From Salmonella enterica subsp. diarizonae (lineage in GTDB: Bacteria > Pseudomonadota > Gammaproteobacteria > Enterobacterales > Enterobacteriaceae): a stretch of DNA of 64,000 bases. This document shows, piece by piece, positions 10,545 to 25,487 of the stretch (positions are counted from its first letter, which is position 1; each line of letters opens with the position of its first letter). Position numbers and translations under genes: made by a program. The stretch spans positions 124,001-188,000 of the forward strand of contig NZ_VXJV01000004.1 of assembly GCF_008692785.1 (NCBI RefSeq). Reading direction: 5' to 3'. The notes below the pieces were generated by a model. It saw nothing but the letters and a program-made list of their open reading frames with translations, was not told the origin of the DNA and made no database searches.

Positions 10545-11038
10545 ACTGCGTGCTCCCCTTTATTAGAGAAGTTATAATGTAAAAAATTATTCCATATCTT
10601 TCCCCTTTTAGTTACCAGGCATTTACCTGATTTATATTTCTCATTTCCAACCATGGCTACAGGTCATCCTGTACCGGTCTGGTCACTGGCTGATTTTCTC
10701 TGCTGCTGCAACAGCTCTTGCCCGGAGAGACAGGGCATATCCGCCATGTTCATTTGCCCGGTTTTCAATTTTTACGTTACTTTTTGGCCATTCGCGAAGG
10801 ATGTGAAGGGAATATCGTTGAGTTCACAGTATTACTGGTCAGTCAGGTTACTGCGCGACAGATAATAACATGTTGTTTTTTATTCAATGGTTCAGCATGG
10901 TTTTGACATCAACTGATGCCATCAGAGTTGTGGTTAGAGGCCGCTAATATTATCTGCTGAAATTATTATGAAAAAATGAATTCGCCGGGAGTCCACGCTA
11001 AAATGGCCGTATTAAGAGAAACGCAGATAACGAATAGT
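10545..11038. other. Non-coding, probably decayed sequence between unknown gene and lpxC
   Basis: This 494-bp stretch holds no convincing intact gene. On the minus strand a 47-codon frame (10683-10823) ends ...NEHGGYALSLRARAVAAAEKI-SQ-stop with coding-like codons but no start. An adjacent frame reads GQMNMADMPCLSGQELLQQQ before stops. I take it as a broken gene fragment and AT-rich promoter DNA for the downstream unknown gene. Confidence 0.4.
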
Positions 11039-11090
11039 AAAAAAAACGACTGGCTCGCCTGGCCGGAGAGAGTGCCAGGTTTACCAGTCG
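11039..11090 (-). terminator. Intrinsic terminator after lpxC
   Basis: On the minus strand the stem CGACTGG...CCAGTCG (11084-11090 with 11047-11053) encloses a further internal stem and is followed by eight T (complement of 11039-11046). It lies 24 bp behind the lpxC stop and closes the dcw-lpxC transcription unit. Confidence 0.88.
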
Positions 11091-11113
11091 AATTTATACG
11101 ACAGCGTATGTCG

Positions 11114-12052
<939 letters not shown>

Positions 12053-12069
12053 CTATCCAACCGAAGTGT

Positions 12070-12075
12070 ACTATA
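12070..12075 (-). promoter_or_regulatory. Candidate -10 box of an lpxC promoter
   Basis: TATAGT on the minus strand, about 40 bases upstream of the lpxC ATG, inside the ftsZ-lpxC gap. No good -35 box is visible at the normal spacing, so the call is tentative. Confidence 0.35.
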
Positions 12076-12131
12076 CATTCGGCGGGCCAGTTTAGCACAA
12101 AGAGCCCAGAATCCCAAATTCCAGCTAATTC

Positions 12132-13283
12132 TTAATCAGCTTGCTTACGCAGGAATGCGGGGATATCCAGATAATCCGGCTCTTTCGCCGCCTGTGGCGT
12201 ATTGTCGTTAACCACTTTCGCGACCGTTTTTTGCTCCTGCGTCAGCGGCGCCATACCGTGCTGCTGATAACGATCCAATACCGGCTGCTGCACCTGTTTG
12301 TTGGTCACCAAAGTGATTTCCGGACGTTTGTCCATACCAATACCGGTCGCCACCACGGTCACGCGCAGTTCATCATTCATATCCGGGTCCAGAGAGGTAC
12401 CGATAACCACGGTGGCGTTATCCGACGCAAACGCGCGAATGGTGTTACCGACGGTTTCAAACTCGTCCAGACGCAGGTCGAAGCCCGCCGTAATGTTGAC
12501 CAACACGCCGCGCGCGCCGGACAGGTCGATATCTTCCAACAGCGGAGAAGAAATAGCCATTTCAGCCGCTTCTTCCGCACGGTCTTCACCGCTCGCCACG
12601 CCGGAGCCCATCATTGCGTAGCCCATTTCAGACATCACGGTACGCACGTCAGCAAAGTCGACGTTCATCAGGCCCGGACGGGTGATCAGCTCTGCGATAC
12701 CCTGAACCGCGCCTTTCAGCACGTCATTCGCCGCGCCGAACGCGTCGAGCAGGGAGATACCACGGCCCAGCACCTTCAGCAACTTGTCGTTCGGGATGGT
12801 GATCAACGAATCTACATGTTTGGACAGCTCGGTGATACCCTGCTCCGCAAATGCCATGCGCTTTTTGCCTTCAAAATTGAAAGGCTTAGTCACCACGGCA
12901 ACGGTCAGAATACCTAAATCTTTTGCCACTTCAGCAACCACTGGTGCCGCGCCGGTTCCGGTACCGCCGCCCATGCCTGCCGCGATAAATACCATGTCTG
13001 CGCCCTCAAGCGCCGCACGCAGCGCTTCACGGTCTTCGTCCGCCGCATTACGACCGACTTCCGGGTTTGCGCCGGCGCCCAGACCTTTGGTAATGCCGCT
13101 ACCAATTTGGATGGTCTGGCCAACCGCCGTTTTACGCAACGCCTGCGCGTCGGTATTCACCGCGAAGAATTCAACACCTTCGATGCGCTCGCGCACCATG
13201 TGTTCAACAGCGTTACCGCCGCCGCCACCGACGCCGATGACTTTAATCACCGCGTCGTTGGTTAGTTCCATAGGTTCAAACAT
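12132..13283 (-). CDS. ftsZ: FtsZ, tubulin-like division ring GTPase
   Basis: A 383-residue tubulin homologue that assembles the Z ring at midcell. The tubulin signature [10 protein letters not shown] lies at about residues 106-115. The synergy-loop region [15 protein letters not shown] (about 207-221) is intact, and the C-terminal conserved peptide [14 protein letters not shown], which binds FtsA, ZipA and ZapD, ends the protein. Length matches E. coli FtsZ. It follows ftsA after about 60 bp; in enterobacteria several ftsZ promoters lie inside ftsA and ftsQ. Confidence 0.98.
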   Translation of the reverse strand: MFEPMELTNDAVIKVIGVGGGGGNAVEHMVRERIEGVEFFAVNTDAQALRKTAVGQTIQIGSGITKGLGAGANPEVGRNAADEDREALRAALEGADMVFIAAGMGGGTGTGAAPVVAEVAKDLGILTVAVVTKPFNFEGKKRMAFAEQGITELSKHVDSLITIPNDKLLKVLGRGISLLDAFGAANDVLKGAVQGIAELITRPGLMNVDFADVRTVMSEMGYAMMGSGVASGEDRAEEAAEMAISSPLLEDIDLSGARGVLVNITAGFDLRLDEFETVGNTIRAFASDNATVVIGTSLDPDMNDELRVTVVATGIGMDKRPEITLVTNKQVQQPVLDRYQQHGMAPLTQEQKTVAKVVNDNTPQAAKEPDYLDIPAFLRKQAD

Positions 13284-13343
13284 AATCTCTCTCCGTCATG
13301 TGCCTGTCGCCTGAGGCCGTAATATCTGGCGGCCTCATAAAAA

Positions 13344-14606
13344 TTAAAACTCTTTTCGCAGCCAGCTATTAAGTCGCTTGATCCACGAGCCAACTGATGC
13401 CGTAACACGTTTTTCCACTTCTGCCTCACCGTTTAAGTGGGACTCTTTCCCGTAGTGAAGCAATCCCACCGCCGTTGAGTAATACGGTTCCTGGGCATAA
13501 TCCGTCAGACCAGTGATATTCAGCGGCGCGCCGATACGCACCTGCGTATGGAACACACGCTGAGCGCAAGCAGCAAGCCCTTCGATTTGCGCCGCGCCGC
13601 CGGTTAACACAATCCCCGCCGCCAGGTGATGTTTTACCCCTTGTTGGCGAAGCTGTTCCTGTAATTGCAATATTTCTTCGTTGACCAGATTGAGCAGCTC
13701 GGTATAACGCGGCTCAATTACTTCCGCCAGCGTCTGGCGTTGCAGGCTGCGCGGCGGACGCCCGCCTACGCTCGGCACTTCAACGCTCTCGTCTTTACCG
13801 ACGATAGAACCCAGCGCGCAACCGTGGCGGACTTTAATGGCTTCGGCATCGCTCGGCGGCGTACCAAAGGCATAAGCGATATCACTGGTCACCACGTTCC
13901 CCGCGTAAGGGATCACTTTGGTATGACGCAGCGCGCCGCCAGTATAAACGGCGATATCCATTGTACCACCGCCGATATCCACGACACAGACGCCCAGTTC
14001 ACGTTCATCTTCCGTCAACACGGAATAACTGGCCGCCAGTCCGGCAAATATCAGTTGGTCAACTTTCAGACCACAACGTTCAACAGCTTTGACAATGTTT
14101 TTTGCCATATCGTTGTGGCAGGTAATCAAATGTACTTTCGCCTGCATGCGCACACCGGAAAGACCGACCGGATTTTTAATGCCCTCCTGGTAGTCAATGG
14201 CGTACTCCTGAGGAATCACATGCAGCACGCGATGCTCATCGCGCACGCGCACTGACTTCGCAGTATGCACGACGTTTTCCACATCTTCCTGCGTCACTTC
14301 TTCTTCAGAGATAGGCACCATGCCTATCTCATTCTGACAGCTAATATGCTTTCCAGAAAGCGCCAGATATACCGAGGAGATCTGGCAATCGGCCATCAAT
14401 TCCGCCTGGTCAATGGCGCGCTGAACGCATTTCACCACTGACTCAAGGTCATTCACCCCGCCTTTATCCATACCCCGCGATGGGCAACTGCCCACGCCAA
14501 TGATATTGACCATACCGTCGGGCAGAACTTCCCCTACTAAAGCGGCAACCTTCGCGGTGCCGATCTCCAGTCCTACTACCAGTTTTCTGTCCGTCGCCTT
14601 GATCAT
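13344..14606 (-). CDS. ftsA: FtsA, actin-like Z-ring membrane anchor
   Basis: A 420-residue actin/HSP70-fold ATPase tethering FtsZ to the inner membrane. Seen: the phosphate-1 motif [15 protein letters not shown] (about 11-25), the phosphate-2 motif [15 protein letters not shown] (about 206-220), and the adenosine motif [14 protein letters not shown] (about 330-343). The C-terminal amphipathic helix [15 protein letters not shown] is the membrane-targeting sequence. Its ATG overlaps the ftsQ TGA (ATGA), so translation is coupled. Confidence 0.97.
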
Positions 14607-15433
14607 TGTTGTTCTGCCTGTGCCTGATTCTGTTGCTGATTAGATTCCTCAGGGGGGAGCGGCGCCCAGCCAACCGCCGCACCTGAGTCATAACGCAAAT
14701 CAACGTAGCTAATCCGTTTGCCATCGGTTTGCGCCTGCTGCTGTAAAACCGGATAGAGTTCTACAAAGCGAGCCAACCTTTTCATCGTATCGCCCCTGCC
14801 GAGATTGAGCTTAATGCCGTTATTAAGCGTCAATTGCCAGGAGCGACGTGCGGTCATCGCCGCTTCCTTCAGAGTGAATTTATCCTTAGCCAGCACCTGC
14901 CCCATCTCGCGGTATCCCTGCAACACTTCACTCGCGCTGCCTTCCGGGCCGTACAACATGGGTAAAACCTGTTTGCCGATGCGATCTGACGGCACACTGA
15001 AGGTATTCCCTTCAGCATCGACCATATGTTGATCATTCCAACGCGCAATCGGCACATATTCAACCAGATGAATCTTCAATTCATCAGGCCACTGTTTTCT
15101 GACGCTGGCCTGTTTAATCCACGGCAAACGCTCAATCTGGCTCTGGATAATGTTCACATCCTGCGTCATGAAGGTTCCCGGCGCGCCCAGAGCCAGTATC
15201 GCCTGGCGGATATCATCGTTACGCGTGTAGTGACGCTCGCCGGTTAACACCAGCTTTGATAACGGTAAACGCTGCGCATCTTCCATCCACCCTAACACGA
15301 CCCACCCGCTAACAAACACGGTGCACAGTACCGTCAGCAGGAATAAAATTCCCGCAAGACGCGTTCCATTATTGCGGCGTGAAGAAGGTGTCTCTTCGTC
15401 ACTGTTTCGCGTGTTCAGCGCAGCCTGCGACAT
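14603..15433 (-). CDS. ftsQ: FtsQ, divisome protein
   Basis: A 276-residue bitopic membrane protein that links early and late division proteins in the FtsQLB complex. It has a short cytoplasmic N-terminus, one transmembrane helix (about residues 27-47, [20 protein letters not shown]), a periplasmic POTRA domain beginning near [13 protein letters not shown] (about 58-70), and a beta domain with a Gln-rich disordered tail. Length equals E. coli FtsQ. The ddlB stop lies 2 bp before its start; its own stop overlaps ftsA. Confidence 0.96.
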
Positions 15434-15434
15434 A

Positions 15435-17823
<2,389 letters not shown>

Positions 17824-17842
17824 TCTTTACGCCATTAACTCC

Positions 17843-17907
17843 AATACCCGTCATACTTCAAATTGCAGGTGCGTTGGCTTTCCTGCAACCCAAATTATTG
17901 AGGGTAG
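17843..17907. repeat. Internally deleted ERIC (IRU) element
   Basis: The murG-murC spacer contains TACCCGTCATACTTCAAATT at 17844-17863, then GGTGCGTTGGCT, then CCTGCAACCC...TTGAGGGTA up to 17906. These are the two ends of an ERIC element joined without its central palindrome, so about 65 bp instead of about 127 bp. Short ERIC versions of this kind are known in enterobacteria. It could form a hairpin in the mRNA between murG and murC. Confidence 0.7.
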
Positions 17908-17941
17908 AAAAACCCTACGATGCAAAAGGCACCGCTACAAA

Positions 17942-19009
17942 TTATGTCCGGGCAACCCGGCTGACTTCACTGGCGACGCGCTCGGTGGCATCCGGAATAG
18001 ATACCGCGCGGGCACGCTCCGCCATGGTTAATAACGTCGCGCGCGACCACCCCGCCAGGGTGTCGGCGACAGCCTCTACAGTAAACTGCGGCTGCTCAAA
18101 AATCTTAGCTGCGCCAGCGTTTTCTAACGGCAGCGCATTCCAGTACTGCTGCCTGTCTTTATGTTGAAACGGCACGAATATCGCCGGTAACCCGGCGGCG
18201 GCGATCTCGCTCACCGTTAAAGCGCCGGAACGACACACCACCACATCCGCCCACGCATAGGCGGCGGCCATGTCATCGATAAATTCCGTCACCTTATGCT
18301 GCGGTTGTCCCGCCCCGGCATACGCCTGCTCTACCGTGTGCTGCGCGCCTTTTCCACTTTGATGCCAGATTGTAACCGTATCGCCCAGTCTGGCGGCAAC
18401 CTGCGGCAACGTCTGGTTCAGGACTCGCGCCCCCTGAGAGCCGCCGACCACCAACACGCGAATCGGGCCGCTACGACCGGCCAGACGCGTCTGCGGCAGC
18501 GGCAACGCCAGTACGTCGGTACGCACCGGGTTACCCACCACTTCCGCGTTCGGAAACGCACCGGGAAACGCCTGCATCACCGTGGTCGCGATTTTGGCCA
18601 GCCACTGATTGGTTAGCCCGGCGATACCATTTTGCTCATGCAAGACGACCGGAATACCCAATGACCAGGCGGCAAGACCGCCGGGGCCGGAAACATAACC
18701 GCCCATTCCCAGCACGACATCCGGCTTAAACCGTTTCATGATCGCCCGCGCCTGCCGCCAGGCGTTAAAAATCCGCAACGGCGCCGCCAGAAGTGCTTTT
18801 ACGCCTTTACCGCGCAGGCCGGAGATCCGAATAAAGTCAATGTCGATACCATGCTTCGGCACTAAATCCGCTTCCATACGATCGGCGGTACCCAGCCAGC
18901 GAACCTGCCAGCCCTGGGCCATTAAATGATGCGCAACGGCCAGTCCCGGGAACACGTGTCCGCCGGTACCGCCCGCCATCACCATTAACCGCTTCGGTTG
19001 ACCACTCAT
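17942..19009 (-). CDS. murG: MurG, lipid II-forming GlcNAc transferase
   Basis: A 355-residue GT28 glycosyltransferase on the inner face of the membrane that transfers GlcNAc from UDP-GlcNAc to lipid I, giving lipid II. Seen: the glycine-rich loop [12 protein letters not shown] (about 11-22), a second G loop [12 protein letters not shown] (about 189-200), and the UDP-GlcNAc-binding region [22 protein letters not shown] with QHKDRQQ. Length equals E. coli MurG. The ATG overlaps the ftsW TGA. Confidence 0.97.
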   Translation of the reverse strand: MSGQPKRLMVMAGGTGGHVFPGLAVAHHLMAQGWQVRWLGTADRMEADLVPKHGIDIDFIRISGLRGKGVKALLAAPLRIFNAWRQARAIMKRFKPDVVLGMGGYVSGPGGLAAWSLGIPVVLHEQNGIAGLTNQWLAKIATTVMQAFPGAFPNAEVVGNPVRTDVLALPLPQTRLAGRSGPIRVLVVGGSQGARVLNQTLPQVAARLGDTVTIWHQSGKGAQHTVEQAYAGAGQPQHKVTEFIDDMAAAYAWADVVVCRSGALTVSEIAAAGLPAIFVPFQHKDRQQYWNALPLENAGAAKIFEQPQFTVEAVADTLAGWSRATLLTMAERARAVSIPDATERVASEVSRVART

Positions 19010-20253
19010 CGAGAACCTCGTGTAAACGCCTGCGCTTTTTCCAGACGCGTTTCATAATCAATACGTAATAAAAACATAATGGCCGTCGACATAATCAACA
19101 GACTCGACCCGCCATAGCTGATCAGCGGCAGCGTAAGTCCTTTGGTCGGCAGCATCCCCGCAGCCGCGCCAACGTTTACCAGCGCCTGGAAGCTAAACCA
19201 GATACCGATAGAACACGCTAAAAAACCGGAAAAACGGTGGTCAATCTCCAGCGCCTTACGGCCAATCGACATCGCGCGAAAAGCGACGAAGAATACCATT
19301 AAAAGCGCCAATACCACACCGATATAACCCAGTTCTTCCCCAATAATGGCGAAGATGAAATCGGTGTGCGCCTCCGGCAAATACTCCAGTTTCTGCACCG
19401 AATTCCCCAGCCCTTGCCCCCATATCTCACCGCGACCAAAAGCCATCAGCGACTGCGTTAGCTGATAACCGCTGCCGAACGGATCTTCCCAGGGATTCCA
19501 GAAAGAGGTGACGCGGCGAATACGATACGGTTCGGCGAGGATTAGCAGAATCACCGCCGAGATGCCCATCCCGATAATGGCGATGAACTGCCATAATTTC
19601 GCCCCGGCGAGAAACAGCATCGCCAGCGTGGTGACAAACAGTACGACCACCGTCCCGAGGTCAGGCTGCGCCAGCAGTAACACCGCCAGCACCAGAATCA
19701 CCCCCATTGGTTTTAAAAAGCCGCGCAGGTTGTTTCGCACCTCATCAACCTTACGCACCAGATAGTTCGCGAGGTAGCAAAACAGCGACAGCTTGGTAAA
19801 CTCCGCAGGCTGGATACGCAGCGGCCCCAGCGCAATCCAGCGCGACGCCCCGTTGACCGAACTCCCGACGACCAGCACGATAAGCAGCATAATGATCGAC
19901 GCAATCAGCATCGTCGTGCTGTATTTTTGCCAGAAAGTCATTGGCAAACGCAGCGTGACCATCGCCAGACAAAATGCCAGGAAGATATAGAGCGCATCAC
20001 GTTTGGCAAACAAAAACGGATCGTTCGCCAGGCGCTGCCCGACTGGCATGGAGGCCGACGTCACCATGACAAAACCAATCGCCGCCAGCCCGAAGGTCAG
20101 CCATAGCAGCGTGCGGTCATACATGATCAGGCTGTCGGCGTCTTTATCGCGCGAAGCCATCACCCAGCCTTTAAGCGCCGCAAACAGCCAGGCCAGGAGG
20201 CCAAAACCTGGTACGCGCGGCATTCTCAGACGGGGGAGAGATAAACGCATCAA
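19006..20253 (-). CDS. ftsW: FtsW, SEDS-family septal peptidoglycan polymerase
   Basis: A 415-residue (or 414 from the second Met) polytopic SEDS protein that works with FtsI as the septal glycan polymerase. About ten hydrophobic segments are visible. Conserved SEDS motifs include [27 protein letters not shown] with the essential Asp region, and [10 protein letters not shown] near the C-terminus. It overlaps murD by 4 bp upstream and murG by 4 bp downstream, so it is tightly coupled to both. Confidence 0.97.
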   Translation of the reverse strand: MMRLSLPRLRMPRVPGFGLLAWLFAALKGWVMASRDKDADSLIMYDRTLLWLTFGLAAIGFVMVTSASMPVGQRLANDPFLFAKRDALYIFLAFCLAMVTLRLPMTFWQKYSTTMLIASIIMLLIVLVVGSSVNGASRWIALGPLRIQPAEFTKLSLFCYLANYLVRKVDEVRNNLRGFLKPMGVILVLAVLLLAQPDLGTVVVLFVTTLAMLFLAGAKLWQFIAIIGMGISAVILLILAEPYRIRRVTSFWNPWEDPFGSGYQLTQSLMAFGRGEIWGQGLGNSVQKLEYLPEAHTDFIFAIIGEELGYIGVVLALLMVFFVAFRAMSIGRKALEIDHRFSGFLACSIGIWFSFQALVNVGAAAGMLPTKGLTLPLISYGGSSLLIMSTAIMFLLRIDYETRLEKAQAFTRGSR

Positions 20254-21566
20254 CCTAGCTCCTTCGCCAGACGGGTAAAGACATCGCCCCGTTGCTCAAA
20301 ACTTTTAAACTGATCGAGGCTGGCGCAGGCGGGCGACAACAGCACCATATCCCCCGGCTGAACGCGTGGCGCCAGCAGACGCATCGCCTCTTCCATCGTC
20401 TCAGTCTGTTGGGCGATTTCCGGGCGCAGCGCGGCAAGCTGCGCACCATCGCGCCCAAAGCAATACAGACGGATACGGTCGCCGGTCAAATAGCGCGCCA
20501 ACGAAGAAAAGTCTGCCGACTTACCGTCGCCGCCCAGCAGCAGATGCAGCGTACCGTCCACATGCAAACCGTTTAGCGCCGCTTCGGTACTGCCGACGTT
20601 GGTCGCTTTCGAGTCGTTGATCCAACGTACACCGTTATGCTCCAGCGCCAGTTGGAAGCGGTGCGCCAGACCGGTAAATGTCGTCAACGCCTTCAAACTG
20701 CTGGCGCGCGGCAGGCCTGCGGCATCCGCCAGAGCCAGCGCCGCTAACGCATTGGTATAGTTATGCTGACCGGAAAGCTTCATCTCTTTCACGTTCAGCA
20801 CCTTCTCGCCTTTGACTCGCAGCCAGGTTTCGCCCTGCTGACGATTAAGGTGATAATCACCCATATTGACGCCAAAGCTGACACAGCGTTCATCGGCCCC
20901 GCGTACCGGCATCGTCAACGCGTCATCGGCATTCACTACGCACACTTTCGCCTTCTCGTAGACGCGCAGTTTCGCCGACCGGTACTGTTGCAGACCAAAC
21001 GGATACCTATCCATATGATCCTCAGTAACATTGAGCACCGTTGCCGCCACCGCCTGCAAACTTGACGTGGTTTCCAGTTGGAAACTGGATAATTCCAACA
21101 CGTACAATTCGCGATCGGCATCCAACAGCATCAGCGCCGGAAGACCGATATTGCCGCCAACACCAACACTGACGCCCGCCGCCTTCGCCATCTCACCCAC
21201 TAATGTGGTCACGGTGCTTTTGCCGTTAGAGCCGGTGATGGCCACAATCGGCGCTTGCGCTTCGCGGCAAAACAGTTCGATATCGCCGACAATTTCTACT
21301 CCAGCGCTGGCGGCAGCGCTAAGAGAGGGATGCGCCAGGGCGATGCCAGGGCTGGCGACGATTAAATCCGCCGCTAAGAGCCACTCGTCGTTCAGACCGC
21401 CAACGTGACGCTCAACCTCTTGCGGCAGCTTATCCAGACCCGGCGGCGTCACGCGAGTATCCATCACCCGCGGCGTCACGCCGCGGGCGAGGAAAAAGTC
21501 CACGCAAGAGAGTCCGGTTAAGCCCAGACCGATAATGACGACGTTTTTGTCCTGATAATCAGCCAT
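20250..21566 (-). CDS. murD: UDP-N-acetylmuramoyl-L-alanine-D-glutamate ligase
   Basis: A 438-residue Mur ligase adding D-Glu to UDP-MurNAc-L-Ala. The N-terminal Rossmann-like segment [17 protein letters not shown] (about 9-25), the P-loop [11 protein letters not shown] (about 110-120) and the NDSKATN motif (about 317-323) are visible. Length equals E. coli MurD. It lies 2 bp after mraY and overlaps ftsW. Confidence 0.97.
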   Translation of the reverse strand: MADYQDKNVVIIGLGLTGLSCVDFFLARGVTPRVMDTRVTPPGLDKLPQEVERHVGGLNDEWLLAADLIVASPGIALAHPSLSAAASAGVEIVGDIELFCREAQAPIVAITGSNGKSTVTTLVGEMAKAAGVSVGVGGNIGLPALMLLDADRELYVLELSSFQLETTSSLQAVAATVLNVTEDHMDRYPFGLQQYRSAKLRVYEKAKVCVVNADDALTMPVRGADERCVSFGVNMGDYHLNRQQGETWLRVKGEKVLNVKEMKLSGQHNYTNALAALALADAAGLPRASSLKALTTFTGLAHRFQLALEHNGVRWINDSKATNVGSTEAALNGLHVDGTLHLLLGGDGKSADFSSLARYLTGDRIRLYCFGRDGAQLAALRPEIAQQTETMEEAMRLLAPRVQPGDMVLLSPACASLDQFKSFEQRGDVFTRLAKELG

Positions 21567-21568
21567 GA

Positions 21569-22651
21569 TTAACGTACCTTCAGCGTTGCCAGGCCAATGA
21601 GCACCAGCATCAGCGAAATAATCCAGAAGCGCACAATCACGCGCGGTTCCGGCCAGCCTTTCAGTTCATAGTGGTGATGGATAGGCGCCATACGGAAAAT
21701 ACGCTGTCCGCGTAGTTTGAAGGAACCCACCTGCAGGATGACCGACAGGGTTTCCACCACAAAGACGCCACCCATGATCACCAGCAAGAATTCCTGACGC
21801 AGCAGCACGGCGATAATGCCCAACGCGCCACCCAACGCCAGCGATCCGACATCGCCCATAAAAACCTGCGCCGGATAGGTGTTAAACCACAAGAATCCTA
21901 ATCCCGCGCCGACAATCGCCGTACAGACAATCACCAGCTCGCCCGCATGACGCAAATACGGAATATGCAGGTAATTGGCGAAGTTCATGTTCCCGGTCGC
22001 CCAGGCCACCAACGCAAAGCCGGCGGCAACGAAAACAGTCGGCATAATCGCCAGACCATCAAGCCCATCGGTCAGGTTCACGGCGTTACCCGTACCGACG
22101 ATGACAAAGTAGGACAGCAGAATGTAAAACAGCCCCAATTGCGGCATAACATCTTTAAAGAACGGTACCACCAACTGGGTCGCGGGCGTGTCTTTCCCGA
22201 CGAGATAAAGCGCAAAGGCCACGCCGAGCGCGATAACCGACATCCAGAAATATTTCCAGCGCGCAATCAGCCCTTTGGTATCTTTCCGCACCACTTTGCG
22301 GTAGTCATCGACAAAACCGATAATGCCGTAGCCAATCAGTACCACCAGCACGCACCAGACGTACGGGTTAGACGGGTAAGCCCATAACAGAACGGAAATC
22401 ACAATCGCCGTCAGGATCATGATGCCGCCCATCGTCGGCGTACCACGTTTACTGAAGTGCGATTCCGGGCCATCATTACGTACCACCTGGCCAAAAGAGA
22501 GTTTTTGCAGACGAGCGATCATACGCGGGCCCATCCATAAAGAGATGAACAGCGCGGTCAGCAGGCTGACGATGGCGCGAAACGTCAGATAAGAAAAGAC
22601 GTTAAAGCCGGAATAATATTTGACCAAATGCTCGGCCAGCCAAACTAACAT
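21569..22651 (-). CDS. mraY: MraY, phospho-MurNAc-pentapeptide translocase
   Basis: A 360-residue polytopic membrane enzyme moving phospho-MurNAc-pentapeptide from UDP to undecaprenyl phosphate, giving lipid I. Conserved motifs: GGIMIL (about 75-80), the DDYRK aspartates (about 115-119), [13 protein letters not shown] (about 187-199), DVGSLALGG (about 267-275) and the HHH loop [10 protein letters not shown] (about 323-332). Length equals E. coli MraY. It overlaps murF by 7 bp. Confidence 0.97.
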
Positions 22652-24003
22652 GAACCTTTCTCCTGTAACGCATGAACCACGTCTTCCATCGCGGCGCTGC
22701 GTGATCCTTTCACTAAAATAGTCATCATCGGTTGCTCCTGAAGCAGAGCGTGTAAACGCGCAATCAGCGCGGCTTTATCGGCAAAATGTTCGCCGACGCC
22801 GCTGGCGTGACTGATAGCCTGACTGAGTTTTCCGGTACTTAACACGCGATCAATACCCGCCGCCTTTGCGGCCTCGCCAACCTGGAGGTGGCACGCTTCG
22901 CTTTCTGCGCCCAGTTCGGCCATATCGCCTACCACCAGCACGCGGTAGCCTGGCATTTCAGAAAGGACCTGCACTGCGGCGGTCATCGAACCGACGTTGG
23001 CGTTATAAGCGTCATCCAGCACCAGTTGTTTTTCACTTAGCTGAATCGGGAACAGACGCCCGGGTACGGCTTTTAACGTTGCCAGCCCTGCTTTAATCGC
23101 CGTAAGCGTCGCCCCCACCGCCATTGATAAAGCAGAGGCCGCCAGCGCGTTAGCAATATTATGCCGCCCCGGCAACGGCAGTAGCACATCAATGCTGCCC
23201 ATCGGCGTTTGCAGGGTAAATTCGGTACCGTGTGACGTAACGTGGATATTCGCGGCAGTAAAGTCGCTGTTTGCCGCATTCGGCGAAAAGCGCCACACCT
23301 GGCGATCGCCAATAATGCTTTGCCAGTTCAGCCAGTCATTATTATCGGCATTCATAATCGCGATACCGTTCTCAGGCAAACCGGTATAGATTTCGCCTTT
23401 CGCTTTCGCCACGCCGGCCAACGAGCCGAAGCCTTCCAGATGCGCCGCCGCCAGGTTATTGACCAGCGCAGCTTCCGGGCGCGTCAGGCTAACGGTCCAG
23501 GCGATTTCTCCCTGGTGATTAGCGCCTAACTCGATTACCGCATAGTCATAATCATGGTTTAAGCGCAGCAGCGTTATTGGCACGCCGATGTCGTTGTTAA
23601 AATTGCCTGCGGTATACAGGGTATTTCCACACTGGCTAAGCATCGCGGCGGTCATCTCTTTGACCGAGGTTTTGCCGGACGAACCGGTTAACGCCACCAC
23701 CCGCGCCGGTACCTGCATACGCACCCAGGCGGCCAGTTGGCCAAATGCCTGACGCGTGTCGTTTACAATCACCTGCGGAAGATCGATATCCAGAGGACGG
23801 CTGACCAACAGTGCGCCAGCGCCGTTCGCTTTTGCTTTATCGGCAAAATCATGTGCATCAAAGCGTTCCCCTTTCAGCGCCACGAACAGGCATCCCGGCG
23901 TCACTTTCCGTGTATCGGTAATGACCGTATCGAGAGTGAGATCCGCCCCGCGATGTTCGGCGCCAAGGACATCGGCAATTTTGCTGAGCGTTACGCTAAT
24001 CAT
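22645..24003 (-). CDS. murF: UDP-MurNAc-tripeptide-D-Ala-D-Ala ligase
   Basis: A 452-residue Mur ligase that attaches the D-Ala-D-Ala dipeptide made by DdlB, completing the UDP-MurNAc-pentapeptide. The P-loop [14 protein letters not shown] lies at about 104-117, the [10 protein letters not shown] motif at about 158-167, and the DDAYNAN motif at about 331-337. Length equals E. coli MurF. Its ATG overlaps the end of murE (4 bp) and its end overlaps mraY. Confidence 0.97.
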
Positions 24004-25487
24004 GCGATCACCCCCAGCAAACGCGCTGCGGTCACGCGGTCTGAATAATCAAGACGCTGCGTGCCGACAATCTGGTAATCCTCGTGCCCTTTACCTGCAA
24101 TCAGCACGACGTCATTGTCTTTTGCCTGCATAATGGCGTTGGTTACCGCCTCAGCGCGGCCTTCCATTACCCTGACCTGCCCGGCGTCCAGCATTCCAGC
24201 CAGAATATCGTTGATAATGGCGCGCGGCTCCTCGGTACGCGGGTTATCGTCAGTCACCACGACGATATCCGCGAACTCTTCGGCAATGGCCCCCATGAGT
24301 GGGCGCTTACCTTTGTCACGATCCCCGCCACAGCCAAAGACGCACCATAATTTTCCGGCGCAGTGCAGACGCGCCGCCTGCAACGCTTTTTCCAGCGCAT
24401 CAGGCGTGTGCGCGTAATCGACAACGACAGTGGCTTTGCCTGGCGCGCTAAAGACTTCCATCCGCCCGCAAACCGGCTGCAAACGCGCGGCGGTTTTCAG
24501 CAAATCCGTTAACGGATAGCCCAGCGCCAGCAGCGTCGACAATGCCAGCAGTAAGTTGCTGACGTTAAACGCGCCCATCAGGCGGCTTTCTATTTCGCCT
24601 TCACCCCAGCTTGAAGCAAAACGAATCGTCGCTCCGCGGTCGTGGTAGTCCACCGCCTCCGCTTTCAGCCAACGGCCGTGACAGTTAGGATTGATATGCC
24701 CTTCCATCGATACTGCGACCGCATCGGGTAGCGACGCCAGCCAGCGGCGTCCAACTTCATCATCGGCGTTGACGATTGCCTGCCCGTGATGGTGAGTTGA
24801 ATAAAGCATCCATTTTGCCGCCTCGTAATGCGCCATATCGCCATGATAGTCGAGATGGTCGCGGCTCAAATTAGTAAATACGGAGGCAGCAAATTTCAGC
24901 GCCGCCACGCGATGCTGCACCAGGCCGTGAGAAGAGACTTCCATCGCGCCGAAGGTCGCGCCCTGCGCAACCAGACTGGCCAGCACATGCTGAACATCCA
25001 CAGCGGAACCGGTTGTGTTCTCCGTCGGGATCACTTTGCCCAACAGTCCGTTGCCTACCGTTCCCATCACCGCGCTGGTTTCGCCGAGCAACTGGCTCCA
25101 CTGCGCCAGCAGTTGGGTGGTGGTGGTCTTGCCGTTGGTGCCGGTCACCGCCACCAGACGCATGTTTTCAGATGGCTCGTGGTAAAAGCGGCCCGCCAGC
25201 GCCGATAAACGCTCATTGAGCTGGCTGAGATAGACGACCGGTACGCCGTGCATTTCGCGAATCTCACCGTCGGTCGCCTCGTCTTTCGCCTCTGCAATAA
25301 TGGCAGCTACGCCTTGCGCTATCGCCTGCGGGATATATCGACGCCCGTCCGCCTGATGACCCACCACTGCCACAAAGAGATCGCCCGCCGCAGCCACACG
25401 GCTGTCGAGCGTCATCTCTCGCAGTTCTCGCGCGGGTAGTCCAGCTACCCACGGAGCAAGAAGGTCGCGCAAATTACGATCTGCCAC
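24000..25487 (-). CDS. murE: UDP-MurNAc-L-Ala-D-Glu:meso-diaminopimelate ligase
   Basis: A 495-residue Mur ligase adding meso-diaminopimelate to the stem peptide. The P-loop [11 protein letters not shown] is at about 114-124, the [12 protein letters not shown] motif (about 177-188) follows, and the DNPRTEEP motif (about 414-421) specifies meso-DAP over lysine. Length equals E. coli MurE. Its start overlaps the 3' end of ftsI by 14 bp. Confidence 0.97.
   Translation of the reverse strand: MADRNLRDLLAPWVAGLPARELREMTLDSRVAAAGDLFVAVVGHQADGRRYIPQAIAQGVAAIIAEAKDEATDGEIREMHGVPVVYLSQLNERLSALAGRFYHEPSENMRLVAVTGTNGKTTTTQLLAQWSQLLGETSAVMGTVGNGLLGKVIPTENTTGSAVDVQHVLASLVAQGATFGAMEVSSHGLVQHRVAALKFAASVFTNLSRDHLDYHGDMAHYEAAKWMLYSTHHHGQAIVNADDEVGRRWLASLPDAVAVSMEGHINPNCHGRWLKAEAVDYHDRGATIRFASSWGEGEIESRLMGAFNVSNLLLALSTLLALGYPLTDLLKTAARLQPVCGRMEVFSAPGKATVVVDYAHTPDALEKALQAARLHCAGKLWCVFGCGGDRDKGKRPLMGAIAEEFADIVVVTDDNPRTEEPRAIINDILAGMLDAGQVRVMEGRAEAVTNAIMQAKDNDVVLIAGKGHEDYQIVGTQRLDYSDRVTAARLLGVIA

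Noticed and set aside
12141-12917. 258-codon plus-strand frame opposite ftsZ
   Set aside because: Shadow of ftsZ codon bias, with no family resemblance.
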